Shown here one piece after another: positions 32,177 through 39,900 of a stretch of DNA of 41,461 nucleotides. The translations under genes and the position numbers were made by a program. How positions within the stretch are numbered: the stretch's first letter is position 1; each line of letters opens with the position of its first letter. The notes beneath the pieces are model-generated. The model was not told where the DNA came from and did no database searches. It worked only from the letters and a program-made list of their open reading frames with translations. Source of the stretch: an uncultured Planctomycetia bacterium (GTDB lineage Bacteria > Planctomycetota > Phycisphaerae > FEN-1346 > JAACEH01). Location: contig CAIYVX010000022.1 in NCBI GenBank assembly GCA_903929765.1, positions 1 through 41,461 of the forward strand, given 5' to 3'.

Positions 32177-33499
32177 ATGAAAACTTCGGCCAAGATATTT
32201 CTCGATCATGTGGTGGGCCTGCCGCTGACGCTGGCGGCGAATGCGGCGGCGCGGCTGCTGGGCTTTCTGCTGCGCCGCCCGCACGACCTGGGTCAGGCGG
32301 AGGTTCGGGAAATCGCGGTGGCCAAGTTCGCAGGGATGGGGAGCATGATCGAGGCGCTCCCGCTGCTGCGGTCGCTGAAGGCGCGGTTCCCGCAGGCCCG
32401 GATCAGTTTCGTCACCTCGGAGGGCTGCCGGGCGCTGGTCGAGCGGCTGCCTTATGTGGACGGGGGTTATTATGTCGATGATCGCGGGCTGTGGCGGCTG
32501 GGCGTGTCGGTGGTGCAGGCGCTGGTGGAGCTGAACCGCCATCCGCCGGATCTTTATTTCGACCTGGAAGTCTACTCACGCTTCGCCAGTTTAATGGCCA
32601 TCGGCAGCCGGGCCATGAACCGTTACGGCTTTTACCGTCACACGACGTGGTTCAAGGGCGGGCTGTACACCTACCTGGTTTTTTTCAATGCCCGGTATCC
32701 GATCCGTCAGGTTTACCTCCAGATGGGCCGCGCGGTCGGCGTGCCGGCGGAGTCGCCGGACCACCTGGAGCCGATCCGGGTTCGGCATGAGGATCGCGAA
32801 CGGTTGGCCGCACGGAAACTTCTGCCGCCGGCGGGGGAGGGGGGGCCGGCGCTGGTCGTGATCAACCCCAACGCCTCCGACCTGCTGCTGGAGCGGCGCT
32901 GGCCGGCGGACCATGTGGCGGAACTGATCGAAAAGCTGGCGCGGGCCGGGCGGAAGATCGTGCTGATCGGCTCGCCGAGCGAGGCGGCGCACGTGGCGAG
33001 CGTGCTGTCGCTGGTCGATCCGGAAATTCGTGCGGGGGTTATCAACACGGCGGGCCAGTTGAGCTTGGCGGAATTGTTTGCGGTGCTGGAGCGGGCCGAC
33101 GTGGTGGTCACTAACGACACGGGTCCGATGCACATGGCGGTCAGCCTGGGCCGGCGGACGGTCTGTCTGTTCGGTCCGGTCAGTCCGGGTCATTATGGTT
33201 TCCGGGAGTCGAACGTGGCGGTGCTGAACCATCCGGTCTATTGCAGCCCGTGCGTGCACGAGATCGAACAGCCGCCGTGCCAGGGCGAGAATGAATGTAT
33301 GCGGCTGATCCGGCCGGAGGAAGTGGTGGCGGAGGTGGAGCGGTTCCTGGGCGGCGCGGGTGAGGCGGCGCCGGGCGATGAGTACCGGGTTGTCTTTGCG
33401 CGCGAGCGGGACGGCCTGCCGCTGGGTCTGGTGCAGCGTGGCACGATGCGGCCGGGGGGACGGCTCCTGGTCGGACCGAAGGAAAAAACAACTCCATAA
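32177..33499 (+). CDS. GT9 (heptosyltransferase-like) glycosyltransferase
   Basis: A 440-residue family 9 glycosyltransferase, the family that adds heptose or similar sugars to lipopolysaccharide core from ADP-sugars. An N-terminal amphipathic/hydrophobic stretch (1-35) may dock to the membrane. The first Rossmann domain has VAKFAGMGSMIEALPLLRSLK; the second has NPNASDLLLERRWP and the nucleotide-sugar signature TNDTGPMHMAVSLGRRTVCLFGPVSPGHYG. A Cys-rich tail (YCSPCVHEIEQPPCQGENECM) is common in these proteins. The ATG at 32177 is chosen over an upstream TTG. The acceptor is unknown. Seven bases separate it from the next gene. Confidence 0.87.
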   Translation: MKTSAKIFLDHVVGLPLTLAANAAARLLGFLLRRPHDLGQAEVREIAVAKFAGMGSMIEALPLLRSLKARFPQARISFVTSEGCRALVERLPYVDGGYYVDDRGLWRLGVSVVQALVELNRHPPDLYFDLEVYSRFASLMAIGSRAMNRYGFYRHTTWFKGGLYTYLVFFNARYPIRQVYLQMGRAVGVPAESPDHLEPIRVRHEDRERLAARKLLPPAGEGGPALVVINPNASDLLLERRWPADHVAELIEKLARAGRKIVLIGSPSEAAHVASVLSLVDPEIRAGVINTAGQLSLAELFAVLERADVVVTNDTGPMHMAVSLGRRTVCLFGPVSPGHYGFRESNVAVLNHPVYCSPCVHEIEQPPCQGENECMRLIRPEEVVAEVERFLGGAGEAAPGDEYRVVFARERDGLPLGLVQRGTMRPGGRLLVGPKEKTTP

Positions 33500-33506
33500 G
33501 GAACTT

Positions 33507-34616
33507 ATGACCATGGTGCCTTGGCGTATGCGGCGCGGACAATTGTCGGTGGTGCTGCGGGCTCTGCGAGAAGGGCGGGCGGGGTGGCTGGCCCGGCAGA
33601 GTTGGAAATATATGAGATTGAAAGCGGCGTTGCGGCGCGGACAGACGGCACCGGTCTGCGGCCCGCTGATGGGGGCGCTGATCATTACCAATCGGTGCAA
33701 CCTGCGGTGCGCGATGTGCGATCTTTATGAACGGATCGAGAAACCGGAACTTTCGGCCGACCAGTGGCGACGGGTGATCGACGAAATGGCGGCCATCGGC
33801 ACGAGCGGGATCGGGATTTCCGGCGGCGAAGCTCTGCTGCATCCGCAGTGCAACGAGTTTATCGCCCGGATTCGCGGGCACGGCCTGCCGGCGACGCTCA
33901 ATACCAACGCCCTGTTGCTGGCGGACCAGGGGCGGGCGGAAGCGGTGGTGAAGGCGGATCCGACGAACGTGAACATTTCCATCGACGGGGCGACGGCGGC
34001 CACGCACGATAAGATTCGCGGACGCGAGGGGGCGCTGGAAATGGCGCTTCAGGGCATGAGGAACCTCGCGGCGGAGGCTCGCCGGGCGGGGTCCGGGATG
34101 ACCATCACGGCGGTCACGGTCGTGAACCGGCAGAACAAGGGCGAGGTGGCGGACATCGCCCGGCTGGCGGCGGCCAACGGAGCGCAGCAGATCGGCTTCA
34201 TGCCCTCGCATAACGTGGACCTGGCGCATCAGCGGTGCGTTGTGGCGGCCGATCCGGAAATGGTTGGCATCTCGAAGGCGGTTTTCGCCGCGATAGATCA
34301 GGTGCCGGAAATCCGTCTGGAGAATTCGACGGATTATGTCCGGGATTTCGACCTGGCCTATGCGGGTAAGGAATTTCCGCTGCCCTGCAACGCGGGGCAC
34401 ACGTCGCTGATGGTCGATAGCGGGGGCCGGGTTTATCCTTGCTGGACCTATTTCGAGATCGGCCGCGCCATCCCTGGCGCCAACATCAACCAGGGCGGGG
34501 GGCTGCGGGAAATCTGGCAAAGCGCGGAATATGCGGCGATGCGGGCGGAGACGGCGCGCTGCCGGATGTGCTACTGGAACTGCCAGGCGGAGTTGAACTA
34601 CCTGGTTCGCGGGTGA
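33507..34616 (+). CDS. Radical SAM/SPASM protein
   Basis: A 369-residue radical SAM enzyme. The SAM-cluster motif CNLRCAMC lies near residue 63, followed by SGGEAL near 108 and NISIDGATAATHD near 160. C-terminal cysteines (PCNAG, YPCWTYFE, CRMCYWNC) form a SPASM auxiliary-cluster domain. AAGGA lies five bases before the ATG at 33507. It is paired with the GT9 gene, seven bases upstream, suggesting a joint role in modifying a surface glycan or peptide; the reaction cannot be named. Confidence 0.87.
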   Translation: MTMVPWRMRRGQLSVVLRALREGRAGWLARQSWKYMRLKAALRRGQTAPVCGPLMGALIITNRCNLRCAMCDLYERIEKPELSADQWRRVIDEMAAIGTSGIGISGGEALLHPQCNEFIARIRGHGLPATLNTNALLLADQGRAEAVVKADPTNVNISIDGATAATHDKIRGREGALEMALQGMRNLAAEARRAGSGMTITAVTVVNRQNKGEVADIARLAAANGAQQIGFMPSHNVDLAHQRCVVAADPEMVGISKAVFAAIDQVPEIRLENSTDYVRDFDLAYAGKEFPLPCNAGHTSLMVDSGGRVYPCWTYFEIGRAIPGANINQGGGLREIWQSAEYAAMRAETARCRMCYWNCQAELNYLVRG

Positions 34617-34718
34617 AACCAACCGTCTGATTTTTTGACTTCCTGGCGATTATGGACTATGCCCGGCGGCGCGGTCTTCCCCAGCGCTGCGCAAGCCACC
34701 CTGCCGTTCAAGGCCGGG

Positions 34719-34758
34719 AAAAACCACGGCCCCTGGATCAGAAATCCGGGGCCGTGGT
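34719..34758 (-). terminator. Terminator of the PEP-CTERM gene
   Basis: On the minus strand an 11-pair perfect stem (ACCACGGCCCC/GGGGCCGTGGT, with an inner GGAT/ATCC) is followed by TTTTT. It lies 40 bases past the stop at 34799. Confidence 0.85.
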
Positions 34759-34798
34759 TAAAAGGATCGTTGCAGGTGCGCGCTCTACGTCAAGCCGG

Positions 34799-35512
34799 CT
34801 ACTTCGCGGCCTGCTTGCGGCGGGCGATCAGCCCGACCAGTCCCAAGCCCAGCAGAGCCATCGTCGCCGGTTCGGGGGTCGTCGGGGTGTAGTCGTAGAT
34901 GACGGTGCCGGTCATCGAAGCTTCGCCAGCAGTGGTCCGGCTCGTGGAGCCGCTGCCGCTCCCGTGTTCGGTCATAGTGCAGTAGTCGTATATTTGGGCA
35001 GACAAAGAAAAGACATCGGAGCCGGTAAACTCGTCCAGAACCGCCTGGTCCGTGTAGGTTATATCCGAAGTCCCCGTATCGCTCAATAAGCCCGAGGTGA
35101 CGTGCTGACCCGCAGCCAAGGGGGCGCCAACGGTGGCGAAGGTGAAGATTTGGCTATCTTTCTCGAACTGAGGAGAGTCAGCCCCAATGGGTCCATAATC
35201 ATCGGCGAAGAAAGAAATGTGTACCTTCGTGGTACCATACGTCGACCCGGTGCGGTTATTAGTCACCGTGATCGCGGCGGTATACCCCGAGGATAACAGG
35301 AGCTCAACACTGTTCAGCGTTCCCAGGGACGTGTCAAACTTTTGAAAGGTCAAGTTGCTGTCAATTGCGCCGGCCGTACCGCCGGTGGTGTTGATGGGGA
35401 CTGATGTTATCGGGGTTGACGTAACATAACTGACCAAATCCGCCCTGGCTACTCCAGCGTTCGCGGCCACAAAAACTCCCACCAAGAGCAAAAGAAGACC
35501 AATTCGAATCAT
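34799..35512 (-). CDS. PEP-CTERM sorted exported protein
   Basis: A 237-residue exported protein. The start at 35512 has AAGGGA at good spacing; a signal peptide covers residues 1-25 (cleavage near ARADL). The body is a beta-rich domain resembling the 'choice-of-anchor E' type (FQKFDTSLGTLNSVELLL near 55). The C-terminus is a complete PEP-CTERM sorting signal: TPEPATMALLGLGLVGLIARRKQ, with PEP motif, hydrophobic helix and basic end. An exosortase elsewhere would process it for surface display or release. Molecular role unknown. Confidence 0.92.
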   Translation of the reverse strand: MIRIGLLLLLVGVFVAANAGVARADLVSYVTSTPITSVPINTTGGTAGAIDSNLTFQKFDTSLGTLNSVELLLSSGYTAAITVTNNRTGSTYGTTKVHISFFADDYGPIGADSPQFEKDSQIFTFATVGAPLAAGQHVTSGLLSDTGTSDITYTDQAVLDEFTGSDVFSLSAQIYDYCTMTEHGSGSGSTSRTTAGEASMTGTVIYDYTPTTPEPATMALLGLGLVGLIARRKQAAK

Positions 35513-35638
35513 TTTTGTTTCCCTTTCCAAGTAGAAACTTCGCGTATTTACTTCGACAACCTACAACGCCATCAGGGCTACACGCCAAACAGCAGCACAC
35601 TCAAAAGGTTCGCAACATCCGTCCGACCTGAACCCGGT

Positions 35639-35756
35639 GGCCGCCTTTCCCGGCCAGCGAAAAAGAAGGAACAGTTCCCACGCACGCGGCTCAAACAGGC
35701 AGCGCGTGCGAGAAACCGTCCCCGGGTGCATTATCCGCATCTCTAAATAACCGGGC
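35639..35756. repeat. Palindromic repeat, copy 1 of 2
   Basis: Starts GGCCGCCTTTCCCGGCCA, includes a hairpin of CACGCACGC-type arms closing on GCGTGCGAGAAAC, and ends CCGGGTGCATTATCCGC...CCGGGC. It aligns throughout with copy 2 at 35950-36068 in the same orientation. Confidence 0.7.
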
Positions 35757-35949
35757 ACCCCTGCGCCTGGCTTGCAACATCCTAACTTGTCACAACTCCC
35801 TTTGACGGCCGCGCAACACAAAAGGCGAACCGTGATCCCCGCAACAGGGACCACCGCCCGCCTTCTCTAGGCGCCCTCCGGCGTCATTTCAGGCCAGCAT
35901 GTATCGCCAAGGCGATCCAAGGCTGACCACAACCAGACCAGAACCAGAT

Positions 35950-36068
35950 GGCCGCCTTGCCCGGCCATCGAAAAAAAAGGGACAGTCTCTAGGCACGCAG
36001 CTCAAACAGCCAGCGCGTGCCAAGAAACCGTCCCCGGGTGCATTACCCGCATCTCTTAAACACCGGGC
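35950..36068. repeat. Palindromic repeat, copy 2 of 2
   Basis: A direct, diverged copy of 35639-35756. The central hairpin is clearer here: GGGACAGTCTCTAGGCACGC pairs with GCGTGCC-AAGAAACCGTCCC. Non-coding. Confidence 0.7.
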
Positions 36069-36686
36069 CTCACCTCGCCCAGTGCTGCAACGCAAAGCGG
36101 CTCTTTCCAGCACTCCACCGGAACAGCCCCACCACTGGCTTAGTTCCTCTTACTACCATAACGTACTCCAAATTCCTGGCAAAAGCAAATAATTATGGGA
36201 AAATTTTTCCGATTCCGTCCAATTTTTCACAACAAGTATTTTCAGCAACTTACATTGTTGGTAATCCTGGAGATATTTTCGGTTCAGTCTGGCCTTTTCC
36301 ATAAGACTGGCGGACAAAGGTTTTCGCCCTTCACCGGTCAATCTGCTGCCTCTTGGAGGTTCTGCGGTGTCTCGCTGCGCCCGTGGCGACGGCGTCTGAT
36401 GGTGTGGACGTCAACGCCAAGCCGTCTCCGGCGCCGCCCGGTGCCGCAGGCAGGAAAAAGCCGCTCACCCGCATGTTTTTCACCTCGTTTTTTCGCCCAC
36501 AAACCTCGCCATTCCACTGCGCCCCTGAGTTTCTGCCCTTGAAGCTAATAATTTGCCAGTGGAGAAGCCCCCGGCCAAACGTAACCACTTATTTTATAAT
36601 CAGTTACAACCCATGCCCCACGTCTATGCAGCCCAAATTACTATTGCCCGGAAATGAAATTTTTCTCGAATAAATCTCTGAATTAT

Positions 36687-36715
36687 TTGACAATCCCTTG
36701 TTTATGGGGTACATC
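36687..36715 (+). promoter_or_regulatory. Weak candidate promoter of the giant gene
   Basis: A perfect TTGACA (36687-36692) is followed after 17 bases by TACATC, a poor -10 box. It lies in AT-rich DNA 230 bases before the start codon. Confidence 0.25.
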
Positions 36716-36942
36716 TATCTCAGACGGCTGGCGGTGAGCCTGCGCCCGTTCTGTTTTGTTCGTATCTTTCGGTCTGGCTTTGGCCCGACGGGTCGAGTCT
36801 GAAACGCAATTCGGGTGTCGTGATGCAGGAATTGGCACTTGCAGGACTACTCAAAATGAAGCGGCCCGCAACGGTTGCGGGGTTGAAGTCGAAATTGGTG
36901 TCCGGCTGGAGGCCTGTCATCTTTCTTTAAGGAGCGCTGGTC

Positions 36943-39900
36943 ATGAAGAGGAACGTAACGTTGATGGTGATGTTTGTCGCGCTGTTGGCGCTGGCCGGGA
37001 CGACACTGGGGCAGACCGTGCCGCTGGATATTTCCGGCGGCTTCAACATGAACGCCTGGGTCAGCCCGTCCATGGTCAACAATGCCGTGGCGCACTCCAA
37101 GAACATAGTGACCATGTATACCGGGGAGTCGAACGGTTACTCGCTTAACCTGACGACCGCCGGCAACAACCAGGTTGGCATAGGCGCCGTCACTACGTCC
37201 GCCGACGGCATCTCGTACGGCGGCACCTACCTGACCGGCGACCAGGGTACGCCGAGGAACGGCGTCCTGAACTCGACCGCCTATCCCGGCGGCGTTTACC
37301 ACGTCGCCTCGATCCTGGGCAACGCCACAATGCCCGCCGACTCGATCGACACGTACAACGCCGGAGTTAGCTGGGGGGGCCGAAGAACTGTGAATCTGTA
37401 TGTGGGTACGTGGGGGGGCTACTACTCGGACGTTAACCTCGTCCTGACGGCCGCCCGCACCGCTAAGGCCCAGATCTGGGCCTACTACAATGATGCCGAC
37501 CAAACCTCGATCAAGCTCTACGACTGGGGCACGACCAACGGTCCGACCATTGGCTCGCTCACCGGCTCGTTCTCGGGCTTCAACAACGTCTTTCGTAGCT
37601 CCTATTATTATTATGACGTCGGCATGTATTTCCGGAGCGCGGCGCCGAATTCAGACGGCAACGGCGGCGCCCTGATCAACCTCTACGAATTCTCCACGCC
37701 CCTGGCGCTGGATCCCACCAAGCTGCTCAATGAAATCCGGGTCACATATGTCGGCAGCACCGCTCCCGAACTGGCCGTCCTCGGCGCCACCGCTACTAGC
37801 GCGTCAGGACAAACCAACACGGTGACGGTGAACCAGGTGACCGGCGGCACGGTGGCGCTCTCCCCGAGCCAGGCTGGATATCCCAGCGGCGCACAGGTGA
37901 TAATCACGGTTACACCTGACAACGGGAACTATGCCTTCACCGGCTGGAACGTGACCGGCGGAACGATCGACCTCGACTACGAATGGTTCGACGAATACGC
38001 CAACACGACAACTGACTACCTGACCGTCAACGGCAACGTGACTCTGTCGGCCAACTTCTCCTCGGCGGGTGGTTATACCGTGACGGTCAACCCGACCACC
38101 GGCGGCACGGTCAACGTCTCGCCGAGCAATGCGTCCTATCCCGGCAACGCCAAGCCGACGATTACGGCCAACGCCGATCCGGGCCACTACTTCGTCAGTT
38201 GGAGCGTGACCGGCGGTTCGATCTCCGGCAACACCGGGACGGATACCCTCACCGTGCAAGACAACGTGACGTTGTCGGCCAGCTTCGGCACCTACTATAC
38301 CGTGACGATCAACGCGGCCTCGAGCGGCACGGGTACGGTCGTCCTGAATCCGGCCGGACCATACTACGTCCCCGGCACCACGGGGGTGACTGCCACGGCC
38401 ACGGCCAGCACCGGCTACTACTTCGTCAGTTGGGGTATCACCGGCGATACGTTCGCCGTGGGCAGCACCACCACGTCTCGGGTCACTCTGGCGGCCATTA
38501 ACAACGCCGTCTCTCTCGCGCCCAGCTTCGGCGTGGCCTACACCGTGACCACCGTGCCGTCCACCAACGGCTCGGTGACGATCATTGCCGGTCCGTACTT
38601 CGCCCCCGGCGCGACGGCGACGCTCGTCGCCACGCCCAGCGCCGGCTACGTCTTCAGCAGTTGGAACGTGACCGGCAACGGCACACCCAACGGGCAAACC
38701 GGCAATGACACCATTACCGTCAACAACAACCTGGTCATCTCGGCCAACTTCGTCCCCGCCAGCTATACGGTCAACGGGCAGACGGCCAACGGCGGCGGGA
38801 CAATCCAGTTGACCTCCAACGGTCCGTACTCTTTCGCCCAGGTCGTGGGCATTTCGGCTTCCACGGCCACCCCCGGCTATGCCTTCAACCATTGGGTGGT
38901 CACCGGGTCGTCGCAGTTGTCCAACTCGACCGCCGCAACCTCGTCGCTGACCGTCTACGGCAACTTCACCCTGACGGCGGTCTTCTACAACTTGAACGCC
39001 GTGCCGCTCAATATTTCCAGCGGCTTCAACATGAACGCCTGGTGCAGCCCGTCCATGGTCAACAATGCCTTTGCGCAGGGTGGGTACCCGAACCATACCA
39101 TCCAGACCGGGATGAATTACGACGAAGCACACGGCTACGCGCAGAACCTGAGGAACGACAACGGGAACGAGTGTGGCCTGGGCGCAGTCACGACGGTCGC
39201 CGATGGCGTCTCGTACAACGGCGGCTATTTGACCGGCAACCAGGGCACGCCGAGGAACGGCGTTCTGACGTCGGTAGCCGACGGTCGCGTCTATAACGTC
39301 GCCTCGATCCTGGGCAACGCCACAATGCCCGCCGACTCGATCGACATGCACAACGCCGCGGTCACCTGGAACGGCCAAAGAACGGTGACGCTGCCCGTGA
39401 CTGCGGGCTACTACTCGGACATCAACTTCGTCCTGGCGGCCGCCAGCGCCGCTAATTGCCAGATCTGGGCCGTCTACGCCGACACCACCTCGGCCAGGCT
39501 CTACGACTGGGGGGCGGCCACCGGTCCGAGCTTTGCCTCGTCCAGCGCCACGTCCGCGTACCCGGGCTTCAACACCGTCTTTCATAGCTCCCTATATTTT
39601 TATGACCAGGGCATGTATTTCCGGGGAGACGTGCAGGATCTGCTCAACCTCTACGAATTCTCCACACCCCTGACACTGGATTCCTCCAAGCCGCTCACGG
39701 GCATCGTGGTCAAAAATACCAGCGGCAACCCCGAACTGGCCGTCTTCGGTGCCACAGGCACACCGGCGACGGGCTACTCCGTGACGGTCAACCCGACCAC
39801 GGGCGGTTCGGTGTCCGTCACCCCGAGCCTGGCCGCATATCCAAGCGGCGTTCAGGTGGGGATCTCGTACACGACCAGCCCGAGCTATGCTTTCTCCGGC

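Larger units (their letters stand above)
35513..36942. other. 1.4-kb non-coding stretch
   Basis: Only short, unconvincing open frames are present. The first 560 bases hold two copies of a palindromic repeat (35639-35756 and 35950-36068). The middle, about 36140-36310 and 36540-36720, is clearly AT-richer than flanking DNA. The last 220 bases are probably the leader of the giant gene, with a hairpin CCCGCAA-CGG-TTGCGGG at 36865-36881. Confidence 0.6.

Noticed and set aside
36331-36588. Small gene of 85 codons on the minus strand in the 1.4-kb gap
   Set aside because: No ribosome site, no recognisable motif, and composition like the surrounding non-coding DNA.
36720-36942. Riboswitch (for example c-di-GMP) in the leader of the giant gene
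   Set aside because: Only one small hairpin can be drawn, and no known aptamer consensus is recognisable.
37804-39585. 593-codon open frame on the minus strand, and similar ones at 36847-37503, 39592-40332 and 40522-41235
   Set aside because: They are in the frame exactly opposite the giant gene's codons. Stops there require sense codons TTA, CTA or TCA, which this GC-rich gene rarely uses. Their translations are low-complexity and lack ribosome sites.
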